From the NCBI GenBank assembly GCA_020726505.1, contig JAHLEZ010000046.1, forward strand, positions 186,001 to 250,000: 64,000 nt of DNA, in the 5' to 3' direction. Shown piece by piece: positions 12,601-23,813 of this stretch. A model generated the notes under the pieces. That model made no database searches and was not told the DNA's origin. It saw nothing but the letters and a program-made list of their open reading frames with translations. Made by a program: the position numbers and the translations under genes. This DNA is from Leptodontidium sp. MPI-SDFR-AT-0119 (taxonomy: Eukaryota > Ascomycota > Leotiomycetes > Helotiales > Leptodontidiaceae). Numbering within the stretch: position 1 is the stretch's first letter; each line of letters begins with the position of its first letter.

Positions 12601-14880
12601 GGGGTAAAACAATTAAGGAAGAGTATTAGACTTCTTACTCACGAGCACTTTAATTAAGTCTTAAAACGAGTCGATAAATCAAGACAGTTAATGTCTTAGA
12701 GCATAACTAAGAGAGATGTCTTACGTAGCGTACTAAACTTTAAGAGAGATGTGGGAGCTAAGCGCCAATCGATATTATAAGTTATTATATACTCTTAAGG
12801 GCTATACGACTAAAAGCGCGGTCTTAAGCGTCGGGGAGCACTTACTTAAGGTGCCGGCCTTAAGTAATCAGAAGCTCCGCCTTAAGTAATAGAGTATAAG
12901 GAGTATTTTAATTTGTTAGACTTAAGGGAAGAATTAAGTATAAAGTAATACTTATTACTTCTGGCCTTAATTAATAATAACTTACTTAAACCTTTACAGA
13001 GGAAGAGGGTAGAAGATTGAGTAACTAGTGACGGTCGAAAGACCCGAGTTAGTAGTAAGATTACGAAACTGAATCGAAGCGTCTATATAATAACTATTAG
13101 AGAGCTAATTACGAAATCGTTGAACTCGTCGAGTAACCGTGAGTATTTAGAGGATTTTCTAAGGACCTTTTGGCTTAGTTAAGAGTTAGTATAAAGAAAT
13201 AGAAAAGACTTAAGTATAGTCTACGTTATTATCTTAGCGTCTGTTCTCAAAAATGTCGAAATTCGACAACTAGTTAATCTCCCACGAATACACTAATCCT
13301 AATTACTAAAGGACCCGTTGAATTAGAGAGACCTCAAGGACTACCCTTTAGGAGAGCACTTCTGAGCCGACGTAATTAAGGAAATCACTAACTTAAAGTC
13401 GCGTAACTACTAAAAAGTCGTTAAATAAAGCTTCGCCACTGAACAACTAATACTATTAAAATAGGTATTTCACACTAAAGTCGATTCGTCAGGGTATTTA
13501 ACTAAGTGTCGCTCGCGAGTTATTATTAGGGGAGACTTACAACCCGAAACGTTAATTCTCTTAATATATGCGGCTACCTTAGCTACTCGCTCTTTTAGGA
13601 CCGCTATAGTAATAGCGGCTTAATTTAATTTAGAGATGATTTAATTTAATATTATTAACGCCTTTATTAACGCTAAACGGAGCGAATTAAGTGCTCGCGT
13701 ACGCTGTTACTTACTGGACGGATTCAAATAAGACGGTATAGTAGTGGAGGTTAATTATGCGCTCTACGGACTCAGAGACTCGCTAGCACTATAGTACAGA
13801 GATTTTATTAAGACTTTATTAAAGTTAAGGTTAATTCCTTATAAGGAGGAGCCTTATATCTTTATAAACAAGTAACGTTTAGTCTTTATTATCTTTTATG
13901 TCGACGATATTCAAGTGTTATATTACGCTTTAGCCCTTAGAGACGCTTAATCTATTATCGACGGCTTAAATACGGCATACGAGTTCATTAGAGGAGAACC
14001 GACAGAGTAGTTTTTAAGTGTTCGCGTTATTAGAGATCGTTAAATAAAGACTATTTCTCTAGTACACGACACTTATATTTAAAAGGTTACTTTACGATTT
14101 AACTTAATAAATAGAAATTGCCTAAGTACTCCACTACCTTAAATTAAGCTACTAAAGAATTAAGGGTAAGTAACCTTAGCTTAAATCAAGGAGTATTAAG
14201 AGAAGGTTAGCTTAATACTTTACACGGCAATTATATTACGCGCAGACGTTACGTTTATAACTTTAAGACTTTCTCACTTCTTGACTAACCCCTCTTTAAA
14301 GCACCTTGCGGTAGTTAATTAGACTATTTATTACTTCTTCGGAACCTGATTTTTGGCGATTACCTATAGTTACAAGCTACGCGACTCTCAGCTCATTATA
14401 ACTTCGGATACTTCATTTATAGACGATCTTAATACTAGGCGCTCTTTTAATAATTATATTATAATACTTTTTAGAAGTTTAATCTTATAAAGAGCGGCCT
14501 TATAAAATATAGTCACCACTTCGACTACACAAGCTAAGCTTTTAAGCGTTAAGCGCACGGCTAAAGAGATTATAGCTTTATAGTGTTTCTTTCGGGAGCT
14601 ACGTCTTAAGTTAAGGGAAATTTAGAGAATCTTCTACGATAATTAATAAATAATACAGTTAATTATTAGGGAAAATTAACGCATCTTTATTAAGTTACGC
14701 CACGTTAATATTTAGAATATATAATTACGCCAAGAGTTTTAAAAGGGCACTTTTTCAGTTGAATATTTGCCTACAAGTTATATGCCTACTAATGGACTTA
14801 CAAAGAACCTCTCCCGGCAGAAATTTGAGAGTTTTATTACTCTTATTAACTTAGTAGATATTCGTGCTTAACTAGAGTAA
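9700..14880 (+). pseudogene. copia gag-pol relic
   Basis: The polyprotein can be followed on the plus strand through many RIP stops. Gag covers about 9750-10780, with a degraded cysteine-knuckle-like CPYKVGSH...EC near 10400. Protease is at about 10790-11070 (LLNNGAATYLIN, the active D of DNGA now N; then a conserved region ending VNIISEARL). Integrase begins near 11320 with HLQARHLGKEALENL and continues through a DLFDFF segment to about 12250. RT is at about 13300-14080 with ALYGLRD and FYVDDIQ (the YVDD box). RNase H follows to about 14880. Integrase before RT identifies Ty1/copia. The element cannot be autonomous now. Confidence 0.85.
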
Positions 14881-15099
14881 CTCACTTTAGAAGCTTCACT
14901 TTAAAGCCGGCTTTTATACACGTTCTTTACTTTTCTTTTATTATAAGGGTAATTTAATTATAAGCTTACCTTATAAATATATAATATATTTTCTTATATA
15001 TTTATTATTCTTTTGTAAATTCTCTTGCTATTTCATTTACTTAGAGAGTAACTAAGTTCAAGGGTGAAATACACGGCATTTAGAAGACTCAATTACTCT

Positions 15100-16135
15100 T
15101 AACGGTTGTTTAATTTCACGGTAAAAAGTAGCTCAAGAAAGTAGTTACAAGGGGACACTTAGTTGTTTAAAGGTTCTTAAGCCTCGCTAAACACAAAAAA
15201 CGAGTAACTTATGTAATTAAAAGGCCCAAAACCTCCCGAACTAAGTCACTTAACGCACTAGTAATCACCTTAATAAGCTCCTTAACCCGAGTAGCTTAAG
15301 CTTCTTACTCTAGTGTAAGAGTAACTCTAAGAGGCTTATTAGTTATTAGGGCCCGGAAAGCAATAAGACTAGCACTAATACTAGCGGCCGCAATAATAGC
15401 TCTATTAACTCCACTTATAGCTATAGCAGGAGCAGCAGCCGTAGGAGCAGCAGGAGAAGCCGGAGTTACTCCCTGAGGAGTCTCCTCACTACCCTCTAAC
15501 TCCGAAGAAGTCTTAACGTAGAGAGTAGCCGTGGCTACACTTAAAGCACGACTAACTCTATTAGTAGCTCTACTAATAATAACTTAACCCTTAAGGGCCG
15601 CAAAAACTGGAGCTCTTAACTACTTAAGCTCCTAGGGAAATCAGTAATTACACGCTAAAAAAGGAATAACTAAGGGAATTTACTTTATCGCCCGTGTCAT
15701 TTAAGAGCGCAATATAATAAAGGAGGAAGGGGGCCTAAGTAACAGAGAGAGTAGCCTTATATAAGTGGCCTAACGAGTAAGTAAAACAGCGAGCACCCCG
15801 ACTAACGATATCGAAGTACTCGCTAATACTTTTAGTTTAAAGGGCGCTATTAATATAACTTAAACAAACAATTACACACTCAGCTCCCTTAACACGAGGG
15901 GCACGGGCAACACGAGGAGCAGCCGCGGGAGTAGCCTTAATAGCCTTAGTAGCCTTCTTAGAGGCGGTCTTCTTTTTAGCCTTAGCCTATTATAATTAAT
16001 AAGTTATACTCAGATCGGCAAATTCTTTAAATTAATAATTAACGATTAATAAACTTTAACTTAATAACTTACAGCGGCAGTAACACGCTCAGCCTTAACG
16101 GCCTTAACAGATCAATTAGAGACACTTATTTTAAA
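15100..16135 (-). pseudogene. Antisense reading frame in the copia 3' region, with a likely intron
   Basis: Between RNase H and the 3' LTR the minus strand carries protein-like sequence. It has an alanine/lysine-rich part (AKAKKKTASKKATKA, near 15985-15940), then ISEYFDIVSRGARCF (near 15830-15790) and, further on, an acidic and then Ala/Pro-rich part (SEGSEETPQGVTPASPAA, near 15500). A GTAAGT...TAG interval of about 90 nt (about 16075-15990) separates exon-like pieces and is AT-rich, like a fungal intron. A cysteine cluster near 15795 may be a decayed zinc knuckle. It is either an accessory antisense ORF of this family or a captured gene fragment. No function is recognised. Confidence 0.4.
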
Positions 16136-16408
16136 AATAGGAGTAATTAATTAGTTGATTAATTAATTAATTGTTTGTTTAGTTAGTTAATTGATTAGTA
16201 GATCGAAAAGTCGATCTATATGTATTGTGGAGAGGTTGTAGGACTAAGAATTAAGTAAGGGCTACGCCACTTTAAATAGGAGGGTTATTTACTTAACTTA
16301 GTAGTACAGGAATAGTTGTGGCCTAAGTATTTAGTTTAGTGTTTGCTCTCGCTTAGCGCAGCTAACTACAATACTAGTGGCTTACTACTGTCACTTGGCT
16401 GGGGGGTG

Positions 16409-16593
16409 TGTCGTATAGGCACGGGCTGATGCTCGGTTAGCTGCGTGCTACGCTAGATATAGTTTCTGCCACGTTATACCGCTTTCAGGAGAACAACGTG
16501 TTCCCTTGATTTCCTTATATATTCTAGAGAATAATCAATCACTTCAATTCTCCCTACGTTGATCGCAAGGCTCTACTCCACTTCTGCACCACA
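16409..16593 (+). repeat. copia 3' LTR, 185 bp
   Basis: Starts TGTCGTATAGGC and ends CACCACA, with GATAT directly after. It has the same length as the 5' LTR. A G-rich run at 16401-16406 just before it is the likely polypurine tract. Confidence 0.92.
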
Positions 16594-17014
16594 GATATTT
16601 GTTCGTGGTCTCTAAAGAGTGTCTGTCAATGTCTCCAACTAACTATAGAAGCGCCTGTGTCGGCTCTCCTGGTGTATTATGGCACAAAGAATAGTTTGAC
16701 GAATCGTTTACCTATGTGTAGTCGGTAGGGTTTATTTTGGTTATGTTGTTTGGAAAGGAAGCAATTGCGTCTTGGCCTCGGGGGTGAACGCCGAAATGGT
16801 CTTCGATCGTTGTGTCGGACATAGCACTGGTGCTGCCATACTTGGTCGGTATATTGCTAGTTGGTGTCGATGGAATTGATGTATTCGTTGGTCGGAGAGA
16901 GGGAGTGGAAGGAGGAATCGTTAACTCAGTTGATTCGTCTCCATTGCTCGTAAGACTGGCTGGGTCATCGATAGGGGAAGGCGACTTGGAAGCTTGAGTA
17001 TTTCGAGTTGACAT
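16594..17014 (-). pseudogene. 5' part of the gene disrupted by copia
   Basis: An ATG at 17014 opens a 100-codon frame (MSTRNTQASKSPSPIDDPAS...) rich in Ser, Thr and Pro. It ends at TAG 16712-16714 immediately before GTAAAC, so the TAG could be a RIP-mutated CAG at an exon end. An intron of about 69 nt ending CTATAG would return to the same frame and run through the copia target site into the frame at 8915 without a shift. The second half is therefore at 8213-8920. The N terminus is low-complexity and gives no family. Confidence 0.55.
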
Positions 17015-17056
17015 TGTATAGCGCTTGGTTGGCAGGATTAGGCAATGTAGGAGTGA

Positions 17057-17200
17057 TTATTCTTGAGAGAATTACGGAGTATCTCTTCCCCTAGATCTTG
17101 CGAGAGCAGAATAAAGGGAAACGTAACATACTATATGTTCTTTGTGGGTAATTCTGGAGCCGAAGTTTATATCACATGCACGGCCATTCGTTTGGCTTTT
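17057..17200. repeat. 140-bp dispersed repeat, copy 1
   Basis: This segment is about 85-90% identical by eye to 41692-41832 in the same orientation. Shared blocks include CCTAGATCTTGCG and ACTATATGTTCTTTGTG. Both copies lie upstream of minus-strand genes (ATG 17014 here, ATG 40349 there). A plus-strand ORF crosses this copy but not the other, so coding is doubtful. Confidence 0.75.
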
Positions 17201-17829
17201 ATAAGAGCTAAGGGTCAGGTGGATATGATTCGGAATGAGAAACCTTCATCTGTAAACTATAGCTTGTGTTGTCTGCGATATGCCGAGACGTCGGTGCCTC
17301 TGTCGGAAGATATCGAGACGGCGAGTCTTATGATCGAAGAAGGGCCGTCGCCGATTAGGGCCATTGCCTCTTCTACTCTCTCGGGTACTGTTGAAGAGCC
17401 TTTATATGTCTGTAGAATAAATAAACAATATTACGAAGACTCTGTAACGGATAGCTCCCGTGTGAGGCGCGTAAGACGCTTCCGTAGTATTAGGTGCGTA
17501 ATCACGTGAGTTCACACTACGCAACCTTATTCGGGCAATACTGGCACGAATGAGGTGGGAGCCGCTAGCACCTAATTTGGACGGATACAGTAGCCAATCA
17601 GCCCCAGGCTTGGCGAAGAGATCTCTCGGTGCGAAACCCCGCATTTTCGGACCCCCTGTCCTCGCGCGCTGGTTAGTTGTCCCTTCCTCTCGTTCCTCGT
17701 TTCAGGGCACTTCGTTTCAGGGCATATTTCGGCTCGTCATATGATTTTAACGCGCCAAAAAAGGTCTTAGATCGTTGAAATGACCTGCAAGCAGGGCCTT
17801 AGGCAAGAGATTATATATTGTTACTAAAT
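17201..17829. promoter_or_regulatory. Normal-composition intergenic stretch with a CCAAT motif
   Basis: This stretch is not RIP-damaged and holds no convincing gene. It has a CCAATCAG motif at about 17592, a doubled TTCAGGGCA near 17701 and 17716, and TCACGTGA near 17502. It could hold promoter elements for the broken gene to its left or the decayed ORF to its right. Confidence 0.25.
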
Positions 17830-20340
17830 AATAGAGCTCGAGATTATTACGAAGCTCTAAGAGTAAATAAAAGGTTATTAAATATTCCCGTGAGTTTATT
17901 ATATCTAGTACTTAATATTATAAAGCCTCAAGTCGTTATCTCTTTACTTAACACTGAGTAATTATCCTCCGAGGCTTATTATGCCTGCCTATAATCGCCT
18001 CCCGTCTACGCCGTCTACGGTACGCCACTACCCCCTCCTCCGCCCCCTGACTACCTAGCTCCGCCGCTATTACCTCTATACTAACCGCCTCCCGGCTGCC
18101 CAGCGCCTCTATTATCACCGCTATACCCTCCTCCTACATTACCGCCAGTAGCAGCTCCTCCCGCTATAGCCCCTATAATAACACACACGGCCGCACCGCC
18201 TAAAAGCGGTCCTTCTTAGTAGATACACTTATAAGTCATTAATAGACATCTTATACAGTGACATCTACGCCTTATACGCTAGTAATACTATACGCCACTA
18301 AGTAAAACTAAAAGTGCGAAGATAAAAAGAATCAAGAAAATAATAAATAATAAGAACTAATAGTCACGATTAATTTAGCCACCGCAATTCGGGCCGTAAA
18401 TTAGTATATAGCTTTAAGTAGCTAGAGGGTTAGTGTAAATCGAGCTGCTTAAAGTGAAGGTGTAGATCGAGCTACTTGATGTGAAGGTGTAAATCGAGCT
18501 GCTTGATATAAAGGTCAACGTCGTTGTTGTCGTGGTTATAGTCGTGTAGTTTAATGTAATTATAATTAGGACGCAGGAGCTCGGTAAACAAGAGGCGCTA
18601 TTAGAAGTATATAAGGTGATAGTGCTTAGTGAGTAGGTTACTGAGGATGTAATGCTTATACAAGATAAAGGATAGACAGTTAATATAAAATAACTAGTAA
18701 AGTAAGTAAAACTAAATAATAACGTTATACTTATATATAACAATAAGTAGACCGTTAACGCAGGGGGACAGCTTGTAGTAGAGGTAAAGCTAATTGTTAA
18801 GGGCGTATTATTATAGGAAGATAAGTAGAACGTACTTGCTGAACAGCTAACTAAAGATATATACGTGACTAAAGGAGGACAAATTAATATAGTATAAGAG
18901 GGGCAAGTAGTCTAAGAAGGACAATTTGTCGAAGTTGTCGAATAATTTGCTGTCTTAATAATAGGGACGTATACTATATAAAAAGTTTATGATAGGCATT
19001 TTATTAAATTAATTAAGGTCACAGTTAGGCAACTCCTTAATAATATAAATATAATAAAAGTAATAGTAGGACACGTACTTAACGTATAATCTTAAGTTTT
19101 CGTCGTTATAAATAAAGTATATATTCGTGGCGGGCAGAAGCTTAGACACATATATAACTTAGAAGTACTAGCCGTCTTATTATAATATTCAATAGTTGTC
19201 GTGAAATTTCTATAATTATAACTTGTGACATAATAATTAGTAGTTCTAGCTAAACATATATATAGAGGCAAGGTCGTTATATTAACTAAACCTAGTAAAG
19301 TTAACGTAGAGATTAGAGTTTAATACTTAGTTATTAGCGTCGTATAACTGTGGCAAGAAACTATAGTTGTAATAATAATTACAAAAGGTGTCGAAGTATA
19401 GAGTAATTAAATTACTATAACTTAAGTAGTAATAAAAGTGGTCCTCTAAATAGTAACGGACGTTAATACGTATAAAATAGTAAAAGAGTTAAGTGGCGGC
19501 GGCACAGATAATAAGCTCGTCGATAAGCTAGGCGGCGGTGGTACTGTGTAAGAGCTTGAGGTCGAGCTAAAAGGGGGCGGCGGCGATAATATTAAATTAG
19601 TATATAATATTATAAGTGTCGTCGAAGTTAAATATGAAGTCGTCACGTAAATTAAAATAGTCGAATATATATAAGACGTTGTTAGAGTTAATAATAATTC
19701 GTAAGGTGTTATCCTGGAGCTTGTTATAATAAATAATAAAGTCGGCGTATTTAACGAGAATAATCCCCTCGACCTTAATAAGCTAGTTATTAACGAAGAA
19801 ACGACCGAACTCGAAGCCTCTAACTCTTTATATGGGGTATTAGTCGAGGAATACTTATACTTTGAGTTTATAGTTAGAATGAAGTTAATAATAAGAGTAA
19901 ATATCGTATAACTAAATTACTACTGTGAAAGTTGAATATATATAGTGAGCTATATAATAAAGACGTTTAATAACATCTTCGAACCTTCTCTTAAGTCACA
20001 ATTAGTATTAAAGTGTAAAAGGTATCTTATTAAAGTGAAGGCGGGAGTACGCACGAAACATAAGATCTAGAGGTTAATAAAGAATATAAGAATACTCTAG
20101 CTTTAAAGCTTATCTCGAGGATCTACTGTCAACTATATACTAACTACTACTCCACTTACTATATATTAAGCCCTACAGGCTTTCACTGTGTATAAAGCCT
20201 ATCGTAACTTCAATAACGCAGTCGAATTGTCGGTCATATAGAGTAGGCGGAAGTAGTGATATTCGTGACGGGCATAATATATTTAGCTCTCCGGCAGCAC
20301 TTTTATTGTTCTATTCTTAACGCGCCTAATATATAATTCC
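17830..20340 (+). pseudogene. Long RIP-damaged ORF, proline-rich then valine-rich, unknown
   Basis: One plus-strand frame can be read for about 2.4 kb through TAA/TAG codons that mostly replace Q. It starts with a Pro-rich region (LPPPPPPDYLAPPLLPLY, near 18030) and has three near-identical short units (VQIELLDVKV-like, 18430-18510). It then carries a long Val/Ile/Gln-rich region with GGQ- and EGQ-type units (18770-19500) and Gly-rich GGGGTVQELEVELKGGGG (near 19530-19580). The composition resembles a repetitive beta-rich surface or structural protein, but I recognise no family. Start and end are approximate. Confidence 0.45.
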
Positions 20341-20508
20341 GTATATACTTGTGCGTGTAAATCGGCATAAAATGGCTAGTGTTCTTAGTAAGTAGGCCTA
20401 CTATTAGACTAGGCCAGTTTTTACTTAACTTATTACCTCACCTGAACTGATTTTTAAAGCCTTTTGAATATTAGGCCAGGTCTAAGTCCAGCGTCCAGCT
20501 TTTTAGAA

Positions 20509-20795
20509 ACTTGACCTGGCCTGGCAGGTATGTAATTACTATGATTTCTCGGGATTTTAAGCTAAAATATAATAATTTTAGTAATATTTCCTCGCGAAGA
20601 TGTTAAAATCCTTTAAGATTACCTAAAATTAAAGCTAAATTACTCTCTTTAGCCGAAAGGCGGCCGAGAAAACAAAGGGAAAAATACGAGCTAAAAATTT
20701 GAGGCCCGAGGGTTGGAAATTATGTATATTATATACAATTCTCCAGCTTTATACTTAGTTGTCATATTTATCTGTTTACCTGCCAGGTCCAGCTT
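20509..20795. repeat. Imperfect inverted repeat, possible MITE or hAT-type end pair
   Basis: GACCTGGCCTGGCAGGTA at about 20512 is roughly mirrored by TACCTGCCAGGTCCAGC near 20776-20792. The interval between is AT-rich with no ORF. Related CCAGGTC and GTCCAGC words also occur at 20475-20500. No target duplication was identified. Confidence 0.3.
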
Positions 20796-21099
20796 CTTTT
20801 TTACTAGTTCAAGTCTAACTCCTCGTAAAATCTTATTAGATATAACAGCGACCTTCGAATTACACGTGAGAAGGGGCTACTGCCGGATTTTATCCACTAG
20901 GCGACTTGGACAGAGTTCATTAGTGAATTTCTCGAGTACATCGACTTACAGTCTTTAAGCGAGGTCTCGCCTAGATATTAATACGGAGAGTTACGGCTAT
21001 TGAGGTTAAATAAAGCTTTATTTTATATAGTTATTAATATTAATTTACTTTTAAACTATATTAGACGATTAAATATTATTCCTTAATTAAGATTTATAT
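20796..21099. other. AT-rich spacer, nothing identified
   Basis: No gene-like frame survives on either strand apart from the end of a short plus-strand ORF with no protein-like features. Confidence 0.4.
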
Positions 21100-22092
21100 T
21101 TATTTAGTTATTAATATAGTTATACTCGTCCTAATAAATATAACGAGGACTGCTATATAAGTTATAGTAGCAGCCAAGATATCTTTACTAGTATTATCTC
21201 TTATTCCAAAAGCAAGAATAATTGCGAAGAGAAATATAATTAATAAAGAAGTAACTAAGCTAACGCTTCTAAAGGAATAAAATACTATAATTAATATTAG
21301 GGCGATAAGAGCTATTTTATTAAAAAGCGCTATAACTAGGCGCGAGGATAAGGTACTCTTTTGGGCTATGTCTTGTCTTCGCTTCCTGTCGAGCTCTTAA
21401 AGCCTTAACTTTTATAGCTTAGTTTTTAATAACTGAGTCGAGCGCGATAGTGTTATACTCTCCTTCTTTTATACTATTTATAACCAGGAAATTAAGGAAG
21501 ATAGTATTATATCCTTTACCTTTTTAGACTTGTCTGTTAAATAAGATGGCATTTTACCCTCCTTCTATTACTGCTAAGAAGATAGTGTTTTAGTCTTTTT
21601 AAAAATACCTTTCGTGATATCCCTTAACTTAATAAATACGTTATAGTCCCTAGTTAACCGCATAAGGAGCGTTAAGAACTACTTACTCAGGCTAATTCCG
21701 GGTTCGACAGTATCACTTAACCTAAGTATTAATAATCGAGAGTTAGGCGAGAAACTCTATAAACTATTCTATAATAAAGTCTCGTAGTTCTATAATATAT
21801 TTACTAAGAGCTATAATTAGCTTAATATATCATTATCTATTAGCGACTTACTATAACGTTACAAAGTCTTATTAATACTCTCTTCTAAGCCCCCTTTAGT
21901 CCCTATTACTACTTACTCTTAAAGCGTAAGTAAGTTAACTTAAAGCTCTTTAATCTGTTATAACTATAAAGATATAAAGCGTAAGACGACGCCTGCCTTT
22001 ATATTACACTCCTCGAGCGCTTTAAAAGTAGAGTCCTCGCGCGCTTTAGAAGTAATCTAATTACTTATAATATTTGGATCTTGTTTTGACAT
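21100..22092 (-). pseudogene. RIP-damaged gene resembling DUF6594 membrane proteins
   Basis: From ATG at 22092 (MSKQDPNIISN) to TAA at 21100-21102 there are exactly 993 nt in one frame, 330 codons, broken only by about 14 TAA/TAG codons at Q/W-like positions. The N-terminal half is helical and charged (LRFISLQLQQIKELQ, near 21960), then has a YSKSLIDND segment. The C-terminal third has two or three hydrophobic helices (LVIALFNKIALIALILIIVFYSF region near 21330-21270) and ends DILAATITYIAVLVIFI. That layout and ending resemble fungal DUF6594 proteins. The assignment is from memory of the family pattern. The frame length has survived while stops accumulated, so point mutation alone silenced it. 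Confidence 0.55.
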
Positions 22093-23640
22093 TACGTGAA
22101 GTTAATATAATTACTTTAGATTTAGTAATAAAGTTCACATTAATAAGTTATAACCTTGTTTTCTTATTATTTCTTTACGTAGACGTATCTTTTAGCTAAT
22201 GTATAAGCCTATTATTAAAATTTATCCAATTAGAGAAAGGCGAGCTTGAAGACCCCTGTGAATCGAAAACCCCTCGTAATTAATTAGAACTAATAAAACC
22301 GCACACTAATATCTATTACTTTTATAACTTAACACGCTATACTCCACGTTTAACTAAATCAAATGGGTTAATAGTTAGGGGCTAGGTTAAGGCTGGGTTA
22401 ATTATTATTTTATTATATTAATTATAATAATATAAATAGGTTAAATAGTGTTTTTATAGTCGGCGCTCAACCTAGTTAACTGTTAACCGGGATTTTTACA
22501 CTCTATAGAATCTCGACCCGCCGTACCACCTAAAATTCCCGGTTAGACGTCCAACCGAGGGAGAATAGGCTGTGACATATAAAAGAACCTAGTCGTAAGA
22601 CTCATTAATAAAACAGTAAAGTAATATAAAGATAAACCATACCTTCGGCCCATCGTGGCTACCTAGACGTGTAAATAAGCACATAAAGGCAGACGGAGAT
22701 TTAATGATTTAAATCGTTAGTATTTAGTAGCTAAATAATGTAATAAAGGCTAAAGTATTATTAGGATTTTAATATACTATTTCTATTAGCCGATTCTACT
22801 TGACGACATATTAGGAGCTAAAGAGTAATTCTTCCGGACAGTAGTTATTCTTACGTACTTAGTTTTATTTTATTATCGTTTTATAAGTACACGCTATTAA
22901 AAGTAGTATTTCTATTATAAACTCGAGAACACAAGAGCCAAAAGGCTAACAAGGAGTAATATAAAACTTGTCGCATAAACATATATTACTCTTTCGGTTA
23001 AAACCTTTACTTTATATTACTACTACTAAAAAGCTAAGTAGCTCCTTTCTCTTTTAGGCTTAAGATAGTATTTCCTTAGAATTAATTAGAGGGATTTAGC
23101 TCCCTTTAATACTTAATAAATATTTTAATTATACTAGTATAATAAGCCGAGTACTTCAAGATCGAAATGTTAAAGTCGCATAGTAGACACAGGCTAATTA
23201 GTATTAAGTCTTTTCGCTAGTTTCGTGCACGCACACAAATGTGACATATTAATAGTAGCTAATTTCTCTTATCTCAGAATATTACACCTAAAGTAAAGCA
23301 TGTTATTTAGTGTAATAAACTTTCTAGGCTACTAATACTGAATGATAGTGTGGAGTATTTATTGTGTATGTAAAGTAAAGTTTGACTACTGTAGCCATAA
23401 ATCTAATTTCACATACGTATTTATATATTAAATGCAACCCTGTAAGTTCCCGTCCAGGCTAAATGCGCTAACATTATGGACAATCTCACATGCAAATCTC
23501 ACCTCATCTCGATTGAGTTAGCAATAAGCGGGCAACTTGTACCCGGTAATAACTTATTATCTCAATATGGCGTGAATTTCTAGAGGCTGCAAAGAACAAG
23601 ACGCCCCAATTTCAACCTCATATTAAGATAATGACTCTCT
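22093..23640. other. AT-rich stretch, no gene recognised
   Basis: I followed all frames here and saw no extended protein-like reading. Composition changes near 22440-22560 and 23440-23640 suggest different sources, but no LTR, TIR or target duplication was found. Confidence 0.4.
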
Positions 23641-23813
23641 TAAGGCCTAGTTGGGAAGCAAAAGGACTGAATTGCGTAGGCTGAGGAGAGAGGATCTCTG
23701 TGCTGTAGAGATCTCTCACTTAAAAGCTTTGTCAAGCTAGTCTACAATAGGTTTAGATCAAAAATATTTATTTAAGTCTAATCAAATCACTCCATTTTAG
23801 AGAGATCGAGAGA

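Larger units (their letters stand above)
8921..16593 (+). mobile_element. Complete Ty1/copia-type LTR retrotransposon, RIP-damaged
   Basis: Two direct 185-bp LTRs (8921-9105 and 16409-16593) bound the element, and a perfect 5-bp duplication GATAT flanks it (8916-8920 and 16594-16598). Inside on the plus strand are gag, protease, integrase, reverse transcriptase and RNase H relics, in the copia order of integrase before RT. The primer site directly follows the 5' LTR, and a G run (16401-16406) precedes the 3' LTR. About 1.5 kb between RNase H and the 3' LTR holds an antisense reading frame. It split a minus-strand gene now at 16594-17014 and 8213-8920. Confidence 0.93.

Noticed and set aside
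17063..17509. 148-codon plus-strand ORF as a gene
   Set aside because: Its first part is a dispersed repeat whose other copy (41692-41832) does not keep the frame, and no domain is visible.
20713..20958. 81-codon plus-strand ORF as a secreted protein
   Set aside because: The hydrophobic start comes from AT-rich DNA, with no further support in the surrounding sequence.
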